A stretch of 64,000 nt of DNA from Thermanaerosceptrum fracticalcis (GCF_000746025.2 NZ_CP045798.1:1970501-2034500); one strand, 5' to 3'; positions 36,043 to 44,805 are shown, counted from the stretch's first letter. Numbers and translations: made by a program. The notes: a model not told the origin generated them from the letters alone.

Positions 36043-38272
36043 CTGCTTTTCCTCCCTTCCCCATCGCCGGTCCGGTAATCTCCTTTTCCAAGCCGACCAG
36101 GTACTTTTCTTTTTTCTCCTGGCGGATGGCCCGGGCTTCTGTTGGTGATATTTTTTCCACTTTGGCAGCCGCAACTTTTAATTCGGGCGTACCGGTAATA
36201 TTATCGGCGGCTGTATTGGTCAGCTCATTACTGCAAGCCTCCCAGTAGTGGAATGTCATAAAGACGGTGTTTTCCGGAACCCGCTCGGTTACCCAGGCCC
36301 GGGCCACCACCGAACCCCGTCGGGTGGATACTTTAATATACTCACCGTCATTTATGCCCAGCTTCTTGGCATCGCAGGGATTTATCTCTATCATTTCCCC
36401 TGGCGCAACCTGGGTAATAGCCCATGATTTACCGGTCATAGTACTGGTATGGTAATGATATACCCGCCTGCCGGTGGTAAGGGTGAAGGGATATTCTTGG
36501 TCGGGTAGTTCGGCAATACTACCCACAATTACCTTTGCCGCGCCTTTCACATTATTGGGCTGTTTGGAATCATGCTTACCGGGATCAAACAGCACCGGAT
36601 AAAGGTTAGCCTTACCGGACGATGTCAGGAACTTACCTCCCCGGTACAGGATTGGCGTCCCTGGGTGGTCCTCAGACGGACATGGCCACACAATCCCCCG
36701 TTCCTTTTCCAGGCGTGCGTAACTGATACCGCCAAATTTTTCCGGAACCAGCTTCCGCAATTCATCCCAGATTTCCTGGGGATGGCGGTAATTCATCCCG
36801 GGATAACCCATTTTTTGGGCCAGCATCCCGAAAATCTGCCAGTCGGGACGTGCCTCACCCGGCGGGTCAACAGCCTTGCGCACCCGCTGTACCCGGCGTT
36901 CGGTGTTGTGAAAAGTACCATCTTTTTCTCCCCAGCAAGCGGCAGGCAATACCACATCAGCCAAGCGTGCAGTCTCAGTAAGGAAGATATCCTGGACCAC
37001 CAGCAGATCTAAGTGCTCCAGAGCGTGGCGCAGGTGCTCCGAATCCGGATCACTCATAACAGGGTTTTCTCCGAAGACATACAGGGCACGAACACGATGC
37101 TGCAGAATAGCGTCGGGAACCTCTGTCAGCTTAAGTCCGGGGGTTGACGGCAACTTGACCCCCCATACTTTTTCAAACCGAGCACGGTTATCTTCTTTTG
37201 TTACATCCAGGTAACCAGGCAGGACATTAGGCAGGCCACCCATGTCACAAGCCCCTTGAACGTTGTTCTGACCTCTCAGCGGATATAACCCGGCCCCGGA
37301 GCGGCCCAGGTTACCTGTAATCACAGCCAGGTTGGACAGGCTTACCACATTGCCTGTACCGTGGCTGAACTGGGTAATTCCCATGCAGTACAAAATAGCC
37401 GCTGCCTGCGCCCGGCCGTAAATGCGGGCCGCCTCGACCAAATCTTTTTGGGGAATCCCCGTTAGCTCCTCAACATAGTCCGGAGTATACTCCTCCACCG
37501 CTTTAGCCAGTTCATCAAAGCCCACAGCATGCTCCCGGATAAAGTCGGTCTTAGCAAGTCCTTCCTTGATGATTACGTTAATCAGCCCGTTAATGAGCGG
37601 AATGTTATATCCGGCAGGTACCCTCAGCCAGATATCTGCTTTGTTGGCCATTTCCGTCATCCGCGGATCCGCCACAATCAGCCTGGCGCCGCGTTCCTTG
37701 GCCTTCAAAACATGCCGGGCTATCAAAGGATGGCACTCGGCAGTATTAGAACCAATTATAAAGATAACGTCTGAATGGGCACTAAGTTCAGGAATTGAAT
37801 TCGTCATTGCCCCGCTGCCCAAGGTCATCGCCAGACCGGCGACGGTAGGGGCGTGTCAGAGACGGGCGCAGTGGTCCACATTATTGGTCCCCATTACCGC
37901 TCTGGCAAACTTCTGAGCCATATAGTTGTCTTCACTAATAGACCTGGCTGAAGTAAACAAAGCAAAGGCATCAGGCCCGGACTCCTGCTTGATCGTCTTT
38001 AACCGCTCGGCAACGTAGTCCAGCGCCTCATCCCAGGAAACGGAAACAAAACTTCCGTTCTTCTTAATTAACGGTGAAGTCAAACGGCGGGAATCCTGAA
38101 CATATTCATATCCGTAGTAGCCCTTGACACACAATTCCCCTTCATTGACAGGGTGAAGCTTGTCAGGCTCGGTACCGGTAATTTTTCCATCCTCGATATT
38201 CAGGTAGATGCCGCAACCACCACCGCAGAAAGGACATATTGTCAAAACCCGTTCTTGCTCTTTCTTTACCAT
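36035..38272 (-). CDS. fdhF: Formate dehydrogenase H-type catalytic subunit, selenoprotein (Sec139)
   Basis: 745 residues when TGA at 37858-37856 is read as Sec: VDHCARLUHAPTVAG, the FDH-H active-site motif (Sec140 in E. coli). It oxidises formate to CO2 at a Mo/W-bis-MGD centre. The N-terminal cluster is CPFCGGGCG...CVKG. MGD motifs include GQNNVQGACDMGGLPN and the C-terminal molydopterin-binding domain (LTTGRRVYHYHTSTMTGKS). The RBS-supported start is 38272. The same frame stays open about 50 codons further upstream with coding-like sequence but no site. Confidence 0.96.
37826..37844 (-). promoter_or_regulatory. SECIS hairpin for Sec139 of FdhF
   Basis: On the minus strand CGTCGCC (37844-37838) pairs with GGCGATG (37832-37826), with loop GGTCT. 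The stem starts 11 nt after the UGA. The apical GGTCT loop matches that of the E. coli fdhF SelB-binding hairpin. Confidence 0.8.
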
Positions 38273-38424
38273 GGACAACTCCCTCCTTAACTTTTGGCGC
38301 TCCGAAACTTCTATCATGGCGGCACGCTGGCTACTGGTGAGTTCGCTGTCTCGCACCAGCATCACCGTCATTTTAACAATTTCTTTAGGAAGAACTAACT
38401 TTTGCTCTATCCCAACGCAGTTCT

Positions 38425-39330
38425 TCAGGCACCTTTGGAGACCCTTGCAACCTCTCCCTTTTCGGCCTTCAGATATACATACCAGTAAACCATTGCAACA
38501 AATAACCCGGCACCGACGATATTACCCAGGGTTACCGGGATGAGGTTGTTCAAAAAGAATGTTTCCCACGTAGCCTTTAGGACAGGAGCCTGGGCAGCAA
38601 TCCCTTGCGCAGTCTGGGTAAAAGCGACATAGGTTGGATCGCTTCCGGCAAAGATACCTAGGGGAATGAAAAACATGTTGGCCACCGAGTGCTCAAAGCC
38701 AATAGCTACGAAGGCCATGATCGGCCACCAGATGGCAAAGATCTTTCCGACAATGTCTTCTGCGCTGAAAGCCATCCAAACTGCCAGGACAACCATCCAG
38801 TTACATCCAACTGCCCGCCAGAAAGCCTCCCACCATGTCAGTGCCGTTTTGGCATTAGCAACCTTAACGATATATGCCGCCCAGGGCATTTTCGTTACTA
38901 CATCGCCAGCCTTTACAGGTTCCATAATTAACCCTGTCAAGTAAGAAAGTACAAAGGCCACAAAAATGGAACCGATAAAATTTCCCAAGTAAACAAAAGT
39001 CCAGCTTTTGATAACCCCACTAATTCCAATTTTTCTGTCCAGAAAGGCTATAGGCTGAGTCATAAAGTTGCCGGTAACAAGTTCAGCCCCGGCGATAATA
39101 ACCATCATCAGGCCAACCGGGAATACGCCGGCAAAAATAAATTTTTGCAGGCTGCCCCACACATCATTAGGTACTGCACCACCCACTCGAACAGCAAGGA
39201 ATCCTCCTAAGGCAATGTAGGCTCCAGCCAGGAAACCGAGGATAAGCATTTTTTTGACAGACAGGGCAGCTTTTTTAACCCCTACTTGTACCATGCCCAT
39301 AGCTATATCATTTGGTGATTTGAAAGCCAT
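38425..39330 (-). CDS. focA: Formate/nitrite transporter family channel (FocA-like)
   Basis: 301 residues with six spans. FNT signatures: FLAGAYIALGGFLAV near residue 33, GAELVTGNFMTQP near 105, VYLGNFIGSIFVAFVLSY near 134, AFVAIGFEHSVANMFFIPLGIF near 216, and NLIPVTLGNIVGAGLFVAMVYW near the end. The position upstream of fdhF in a sigma-54-controlled operon supports formate as substrate. It probably feeds formate to, or exports it from, the formate-hydrogenlyase complex. Confidence 0.94.
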   Translation of the reverse strand: MAFKSPNDIAMGMVQVGVKKAALSVKKMLILGFLAGAYIALGGFLAVRVGGAVPNDVWGSLQKFIFAGVFPVGLMMVIIAGAELVTGNFMTQPIAFLDRKIGISGVIKSWTFVYLGNFIGSIFVAFVLSYLTGLIMEPVKAGDVVTKMPWAAYIVKVANAKTALTWWEAFWRAVGCNWMVVLAVWMAFSAEDIVGKIFAIWWPIMAFVAIGFEHSVANMFFIPLGIFAGSDPTYVAFTQTAQGIAAQAPVLKATWETFFLNNLIPVTLGNIVGAGLFVAMVYWYVYLKAEKGEVARVSKGA

Positions 39331-39386
39331 AAAACTTTATTTCCCTCCCCGTGAATTTTGTTGAAACCTGCAGATTATGCTCGCAT

Positions 39387-39962
39387 TCAAGCCACAACCC
39401 TAAGCATACCGGTTTCAATATCAATGATCAGACCATGAACGGGAACCTGAGATGGAATAACAGGAGACGCCTTGATTTCTTTAACCATTTCTTTAACATT
39501 GCTCTCCTCATCAGAAATTGCCCCGATCCACTCCTTTAAGTTGAGCCCCGCGATCACCTCCTCTGATATCCCATTTTCCCGCATGCTATTGGCCAGTTTC
39601 TGTTCATCCACATGAGCCATTCCGCAGTGGGTGTGACCCACAACCAGAACTTCTTTTACGCCCAGCGAATAAATGGCAGCAGCCAAGCTGCGAATAACTT
39701 CTGCCGGGACGGTATTGCCTGCGTTTTTTATAATTTTCGCATCCCCACGTTTTAAGCCCATGGCAGGTTCCAAGAAATCAACCAATCTTGTATCCATACA
39801 GGTAACCACAGCTATCTTTTTACGGGGATGGTGACTTAATTTGACAGGCTGGAACTGTTGAATAAATTTTTGATTAGCTTCAAGAATTTCTTTTAAAACA
39901 GACCCCTTTTCGAGGCTTTCAGTTTGCCCAACTTCAGCTTTTGCGTCGGATTTCACGTTCAC
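39387..39962 (-). CDS. can: Beta-carbonic anhydrase
   Basis: 191 residues. It interconverts CO2 and bicarbonate. Zn ligands are visible: CMDTR near residue 55 (Cys, Asp-Arg dyad) and HTHCGM near 111 (His, Cys). NAGNTVPAEVIRSLAAAIYSLGVKEVLVVGHTHCG is typical. It is the first gene behind the sigma-54 promoter, so CO2 made or used by formate dehydrogenase is probably its purpose. Whether it pulls the reaction toward H2 or supplies CO2 for formate synthesis is open. Confidence 0.93.
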   Translation of the reverse strand: MNVKSDAKAEVGQTESLEKGSVLKEILEANQKFIQQFQPVKLSHHPRKKIAVVTCMDTRLVDFLEPAMGLKRGDAKIIKNAGNTVPAEVIRSLAAAIYSLGVKEVLVVGHTHCGMAHVDEQKLANSMRENGISEEVIAGLNLKEWIGAISDEESNVKEMVKEIKASPVIPSQVPVHGLIIDIETGMLRVVA

Positions 39963-40135
39963 TTATAATCCCCTCCTCGCCGCAAATTTGTAAATACCAA
40001 ACTAAAGAACCTCTGAAACCACTCGGCTTGCTCAACCGGACTAACAAAGAATACCCACGGTCCCTATAGATTTCACCTCCTTTTTTCGATGATATTCGAC
40101 ATTTATCGACACATAGCTAACACAGCCAGTATAAC

Positions 40136-40153
40136 ATGCAAATCTCATGCCAA
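40136..40153 (-). promoter_or_regulatory. Sigma-54 (-24/-12) promoter of the formate-hydrogenlyase operon
   Basis: TGGCATGAGATTTGCA on the minus strand: TGGCA at 40152-40148, TTGCA at 40141-40137, with GG and GC ten bases apart, matching the -24/-12 consensus. It lies 175 bases before the carbonic anhydrase start. Confidence 0.88.
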
Positions 40154-40224
40154 ATTTCATAGCAATAACTGTGCTCCTGAATATACAATGGTTTTCACAT
40201 TTACTTTAGCACCGAACTTCAGTT

Positions 40225-40252
40225 TATGTGTTCGTATTTTTGAACACATAAC
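40225..40252. promoter_or_regulatory. Activator site: 10-bp perfect inverted repeat, copy 1
   Basis: TTATGTGTTC (40225-40234) and GAACACATAA (40243-40252) with an 8-bp AT-rich spacer, about 70-100 bp upstream of the -24 element. It fits an enhancer site for a dimeric Fis-type HTH activator. Confidence 0.7.
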
Positions 40253-40261
40253 AACAAAAAA

Positions 40262-40284
40262 GCTACGGCAACCTTATCCGTAGC
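40262..40284 (-). terminator. Copy of the regulator terminator
   Basis: GCTACGG (40262-40268) pairs with CCGTAGC (40278-40284); on the minus strand TTTTTT follows. In copy 1 it has no gene to end, except readthrough from the IS or the 73-codon gene. Confidence 0.75.
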
Positions 40285-40296
40285 AGAAATTTTCGG

Positions 40297-40350
40297 TGTT
40301 CGTTTTTTTGTACATGTTCGTTTTTTTGTACATGTTCGTATTTTTGTACT
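40297..40350. repeat. Three 18-bp TGTTCG...GTACA repeats (upstream activator sites)
   Basis: TGTTCGTTTTTTTGTACA begins at 40297 and 40315, with a variant at 40333 (TGTTCGTATTTTTGTACT). Each unit is an imperfect inverted repeat sharing the TGTTC half-site of the 40225 palindrome. The 18-bp phasing suggests cooperative binding. Copy 2 has only two units. Confidence 0.75.
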
Positions 40351-40416
40351 TCTAGCATTATACATCTATATTAAGCTTTGTTTACCAACCAGATGCTCAT
40401 GACTATAGAAGTATAT

Positions 40417-42044
40417 CAGGAGTTATGCAGTTGGTGGAAATAAATAGAAAATGATAACTCAAAAAATATTTTAAAAAAGATCCTAATTTTCGACAAAAAA
40501 GGCTTGACTTTTTCGGAAAGCCCCCATAATCGCTTTGGATGGTATTTTCTACCATCACTCTAGCGATATGGGTGATGCTGATGAAGAAACTGTGTAAACC
40601 AACTTTCGAAAAAAAGGATCACGGTCAAGGTGCCGGAATCCCGGTACTCAAGACAATTTGGGATTTATTTGACCTGTCTCTGCTGTTTTCCCAGTCCGGA
40701 ATACGCAAACACTCCGGAATTCCAGCGTGGCTCCTGGCTTTTGCCTACATCTGCGGCCTTGTTAATCATTCAAGTTCTGCAAATCAAAATGCTAAGTTTT
40801 CAACGGAAGCTCCATTTTTACAACAACTGCTTTCCGGGCAAATCATCTCTCAAAGTGCCTTCAGCCGGTTTCTCTCCAAGCCCTTTCAGTGGCTCCGGTT
40901 CTCTTTGGGCAGATTTGCCAGGTTACAAGAAAATACGGATAGCAGGCTGACCGACGGCGATATCATTGCCTTAGACGATACCAAAATTGAGCATCCTCAC
41001 GGTAAAAAAATCCCCTTTCTCTGTTGGCTCTTTGACAGTTCGGATAAGCGCCATGTATGGTGTATTAATCTTGTGTCGACCCTGGCTATCTTAAAGAATG
41101 GTCTTGAATATCCCATGTTATGGCGCTTTTGGGTTAAAACCGGTCAGGAGAATGAAAAACAAAGCAAGCTTGATCTTGCTAAACAGATGCTCGCAGAGGC
41201 TCGTCAGCTGAACAAGGCCAGACTATGGGTAGCCATGGATCGCTGGTTTTTGTGTAAAAAGTTCCTGAACTGGCTGATGGGTCAAAATTTTGACTGGGTT
41301 ACCAAAGCCAAACGTAACACAGCGCTATTCAGGAAAATCTACGACCCGGTACTAGGAAAGGAACGCTACATTAAACTTAATCCGAAGCAACTGCTGCGAG
41401 AAGTTTATTCCCAGCTTCGGGTCCTTGGCAAAGAATCGGTTCTCAGTATTCCGGACATTTACATCAAAATGCCCTATGAGACCTTAACACGCAAGGGAAA
41501 ACCCATTACTAGACAACGTTTTTTACCCATAGCTGCCATTGCAGCCACTTATGAGAAGCAGGCTGTCGAGGGCAGCATAGTTCTTCCGGAGGAAGAATGC
41601 CCAGCAACCTTCAAGGATGCGTATCTCCTGATAAGCAATCGCGTAGATACGCCGGAAGAAGCTGCAACTGCCTATGTTAAACGATGGAGAATAGAAGTTT
41701 TTTACCGCACCGCTAAACAGAATCTTGGTTTAACATCTTGCTATGCTCAGTCTGAAACAGCTCATTTCGCACATGTGGAGCTCTTGTTTACAGCGAAGAC
41801 CCTTCTTTGTTATGCCTCTTGGGAGTGCAATAAAGAAGGCGCCGAACAAGCCCCCTCCCTCTGCGAAGTGATAAGGTACTTCTTCAACGCCGGTTGTCGG
41901 ATCCGCTGTTGCGAGCAGTTGATCCAAGTCTATTTTGACACGGCAACCCAGCGTTTTTCAAGGCTTATTGATAAATTCTGGCCACATTCTTTGGAACTTA
42001 GGTTATGGGATTGGGAAAATTATCCTGAAACTGCATAACTACTG
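40417..42044 (+). mobile_element. IS4-type insertion sequence, complete
   Basis: 1628 bp. Left end CAGGAGTTATGCAGTT (40417-40432) matches the inverted right end AACTGCATAACTACTG (42029-42044) at 15 of 16 positions. A 6-bp direct repeat GTATAT lies on both sides (40411-40416 and 42045-42050). It carries one transposase gene. Insertion placed it between promoter copy 1 and the 73-codon gene. Confidence 0.9.
40575..42038 (+). CDS. IS4-type DDE transposase
   Basis: 487 codons from ATG 40575 (the frame opens at 40539). The DDE residues are visible: TDGDIIALDDTKIEH near residue 133, WVAMDRWFLCKKFLNWL near 220, and the Y-x2-R-x3-E-x6-K-like RWRIEVFYRTAKQNLG near 380. The frame is intact and both ends of the element are present, so recent movement is possible. 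Confidence 0.88.
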   Translation: MLMKKLCKPTFEKKDHGQGAGIPVLKTIWDLFDLSLLFSQSGIRKHSGIPAWLLAFAYICGLVNHSSSANQNAKFSTEAPFLQQLLSGQIISQSAFSRFLSKPFQWLRFSLGRFARLQENTDSRLTDGDIIALDDTKIEHPHGKKIPFLCWLFDSSDKRHVWCINLVSTLAILKNGLEYPMLWRFWVKTGQENEKQSKLDLAKQMLAEARQLNKARLWVAMDRWFLCKKFLNWLMGQNFDWVTKAKRNTALFRKIYDPVLGKERYIKLNPKQLLREVYSQLRVLGKESVLSIPDIYIKMPYETLTRKGKPITRQRFLPIAAIAATYEKQAVEGSIVLPEEECPATFKDAYLLISNRVDTPEEAATAYVKRWRIEVFYRTAKQNLGLTSCYAQSETAHFAHVELLFTAKTLLCYASWECNKEGAEQAPSLCEVIRYFFNAGCRIRCCEQLIQVYFDTATQRFSRLIDKFWPHSLELRLWDWENYPETA

Positions 42045-42049
42045 GTATA

Positions 42050-42271
42050 TTATAACAATTTAGTTTCATCAATAAACGGCCTCACAACAGCCGATAATCC
42101 CGAGTGTCCTAGAATATGGCAGATTTCATGTGCCGTTATTGCCGGATTTTCTTTTTTCTTGCGTGTCCACACTTCCTTAAAGCAGTCATATGTGGCATCA
42201 GTGATAATTATCTCCGTATCACTTATTTTTATGGCGATGACATGATCTAAAGATGAGGTTCCAGTACACAT
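42050..42271 (-). CDS. 73-aa protein of unknown function behind promoter copy 2
   Basis: 73 residues, ATG with AGGAGGAA nine bases upstream. I do not recognise the family. Seen: VIAIKISDTEIIITDATYDCFKEVW and ITAHEICHILGHSGLSAVV; HEICH fits the HExxH zinc pattern, but no signal peptide is present and the length is too short for a known protease. Its stop lies directly beyond the IS4 target duplication, so the gene is intact. The second sigma-54 promoter is 90 bases upstream on the same strand, so it may be co-regulated with the formate-hydrogenlyase operon. Confidence 0.6.
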   Translation of the reverse strand: MCTGTSSLDHVIAIKISDTEIIITDATYDCFKEVWTRKKKENPAITAHEICHILGHSGLSAVVRPFIDETKLL

Positions 42272-42360
42272 TTGCGAAATTCCTCCTTAAATTATATAAA
42301 TAGAATTCCAAAAAGTAATTTACTAACCCCTGATGTTGTTAACATCTTGCTATTTCTAAC

Positions 42361-42378
42361 ATGCAAATCTCATGCCAA
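42361..42378 (-). promoter_or_regulatory. Sigma-54 (-24/-12) promoter, copy 2
   Basis: The same TGGCATGAGATTTGCA as copy 1 on the minus strand. It reads toward the 73-codon gene at 42271. Confidence 0.85.
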
Positions 42379-42448
42379 ATTTCATAGCAATAACTGTGCT
42401 CCTGAATAAACAATGGTTTTCGCATTTACTTTAGCACCTAACTTCAGT

Positions 42449-42476
42449 TTATGTGTTCGCATTTTTGAACACATAA
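42449..42476. promoter_or_regulatory. Activator site inverted repeat, copy 2
   Basis: TTATGTGTTC (42449-42458) and GAACACATAA (42467-42476) with spacer GCATTTTT. A further TGTTC...GAACA site lies near 42520-42538. Confidence 0.68.
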
Positions 42477-42485
42477 AAACAAAAA

Positions 42486-42508
42486 GCTACGGCAATCTTA
42501 TCCGTAGC
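42486..42508 (-). terminator. Terminator of the sigma-54 regulator gene
   Basis: On the minus strand GCTACGG, an 9-nt loop, CCGTAGC and TTTTTGT, about 55 bases after the regulator stop codon. Confidence 0.8.
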
Positions 42509-42562
42509 AGCAATCTTCGATGTTCGTTTTTTTGAACACATTCGTTTTTTGTACTTAAAGCT

Positions 42563-44805
42563 TTATACATCTATATTAAGCTTTTTAATTATTTCATTTA
42601 ACGTGCTTCGCCCTATTCCCAACATCTCGGCAGCCCTCGCCTGTACTCCACCCGCCTGCTTTATAGCGTTTCTTACTAATTTTTTCTTATATTCTTCCAC
42701 TGCCTGCTTGTAATTTAAATTGTTTAAATTGGTTTCATCTTCAATACTTTCCCCATTACGGTACTCTTTACTTATAGAAGGAGGCAGGTCTTCATTTTTA
42801 ATCTCTGTCCCTTCACAAAGGATTACAGCTCTCTCAATGGCATTTTCAAGTTCTCGCACATTCCCGGGCCAGTCAGCTGCAGTCAGGCTCGTCATTGCCT
42901 CCTTAGCAATTGAAATTATTTTTTTAGCATGTTTCTTGCAAAACTTATCCAGAAAATATTTAGTAAGGACAGGTATGTCCTCTTTTCTATCCCTCAAAGT
43001 AGGCAAGTTGATGGTCACTACATTTAATCTATAATACAAGTCTTCCCTGAATTTCTTCTTTTCAATAAGTTCCTCAAGGTTCTGGTTAGTTGCAGCAATT
43101 ATCCTGACATCGCACTTACGGGGTACAGTTTCCCCTATTCTTATAAATTCGCCCTGTTGGAGTACGCGCAGTAATTTTGCCTGCAAATTCGGATTAAGGT
43201 CCCCTATTTCATCCAAAAAAAGGTGCCTCCGTTTGCTTCTTCAAATAGTCCTTTTTTATCGCTCACCGCTCCTGTAAAGGCTCCCCTTGCATGTCCAAAG
43301 AGTTCACTTTCCAAAAGATTTTCGGGTAGCGCTGCACAATTTATGCTTACAAAAGTTTTTTCATTGCGAAGGCTTTTGTGGTGTAAAGCCTGTGCAACCA
43401 AATCCTTTCCGGTTCCACTCTCACCCCTTATCAATACAGTACTGTCTGTAGGTGCCACTTTGTCTATTATTTGATAGACCTGCTGCATGGCAGAAGAATT
43501 TCCTATCATATTTTCCATTCCAAGGTAATTTTTTAATTGTTTTTTGAGATGTATATTACTGAATTCCAGGCTTGATACCAAAAATGGCAGGCACATTTTG
43601 CTCTCTGCCAAACCCTGAAAGATGGCTATTGCTTTTTTACGGCAGCTGGCATACCCGCAAGCGCCGCAATTTAATTCATCTTCAGGGGTAAATTTGCCCA
43701 GTTCTGCAAGAACAGCCCTGATTTGTGCTTCAGTTGGTTCAGGTAATCTTTTGCTGCGATTTATGAATCCCCGGGTAAGATCAAGTTCGGCAGGAATTTC
43801 AACCGGATATTCCTCCGCAGCTTGTAAATTTTCCCTGGTATATTTAGTTACCAATTGCTGCCTTTCAAACCTGTTTTCTTCAGAATTTAACATGGGACCG
43901 TTGATACAGCCTTCGCAAAACAAAATATCAACAAACTTAGCTTGAATTTTACCGCTGGCAAGGCCCTCCAAAACATCAATACAATTCTCCCTTCCCTCAA
44001 CGGTCATTACCTCACAATTTAGAGGGTCAATTTTAAAACCGGCAGTCCTCAGAACCCCTCCTGTCACCGGGAATAATCTTCCCAAACGGGAAGGAGGACT
44101 GTCCCAACCTTCAGGAGCCAACTTACCGGGTTCGATATTTGCCTCCTGTAACATCATGTCCAACTCCGGAAATGTTAACACCCCATCTATAGCTCCCTGT
44201 ACCATGGGATCCTGTGCTTCTGCTTTCTTGGCGACACAGGGGCCGATAAATACAACCCTGCATTCTTTGCCGTAACGCAATTTAAGATATCGTCCGAGGG
44301 CAATCATAGGAGAAATTATGGGAACCAGAAACTGAATTAATTCCGGATAGTATTTTTCCACCATGTTTACTACAGCCGGACAAGGAGTAGCAATATAATG
44401 TTTTTTCTCTTTGGTAGTCAAAACATTTTTCTCATACTCCCTGGCAACTAAGAGGGCTCCATATGCTACCTCCCAAACTTCGTCAAAACCCAGCTTTTTT
44501 ATGGCGCTCACAACCTGGCCCGGGGCAAACCTGTTATACTGAGCTATAAAAGATGGCGCCAGGCACGCAATTGCTTTATCTGATTTTAGCGCATCAATAG
44601 CGCTTTCCCTTCCACTTGCAATCTTTTTGGCGTTTTGCGAACAGACTACCACACAGTGCCCGCAACTGATACACAGTTCGGGCACCACCATGGCCTGTTC
44701 GTTCTCAACCTTTATTGCCTTTGCAGGACAATTTCTAATACATGAATAACATCTTTTGCATAGGCCGTTAATGGTGGTTACTATATTCATGGTCACTTTA
44801 CTCAC
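42563..44805 (-). CDS. Sigma-54 activator with ferredoxin and [FeFe]-hydrogenase-like sensor, frameshifted
   Basis: The two frames (44805-43204, then to 42563) make one 747-residue protein if one T is added to a T7 run near 43215-43221. Order: two [4Fe-4S] motifs ([23 protein letters not shown], residues 16-55). Then an H-cluster-like domain with [17 protein letters not shown] and FCEGCINGP (about 60-320). Then CGACGYASC. Then the AAA+ domain with Walker A GESGTGKD and GAFTGA. Then a Fis-type HTH ([18 protein letters not shown]). The break falls in GGTFFLDEIG (Walker B). It probably activates the adjacent operon in response to redox state or H2. Confidence 0.88.

Larger units (their letters stand above)
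40133..40379. repeat. Duplicated promoter block, copy 1
   Basis: 247 bp nearly identical to 42358-42584. It holds the -24/-12 promoter of the can-focA-fdhF-hyf operon, the TTATGTGTTC palindrome, a terminator hairpin (40262-40284), three 18-bp repeats and the last eight codons of the regulator gene (KLNIDV end). The remnant of regulator coding sequence shows that copy 2, which adjoins the intact gene end, is the ancestral layout. Confidence 0.9.
42358..42584. repeat. Duplicated promoter block, copy 2
   Basis: 227 bp, the counterpart of 40133-40379. It differs by scattered substitutions and lacks one 18-bp unit. It runs from just before the -12 element into the last eight codons of the regulator gene. 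Confidence 0.9.

Noticed and set aside
40297-40350. Regular 18-bp repeats considered as a CRISPR array
   Set aside because: The units are contiguous with no spacers, only three in number, and sit in an enhancer position next to a sigma-54 promoter.
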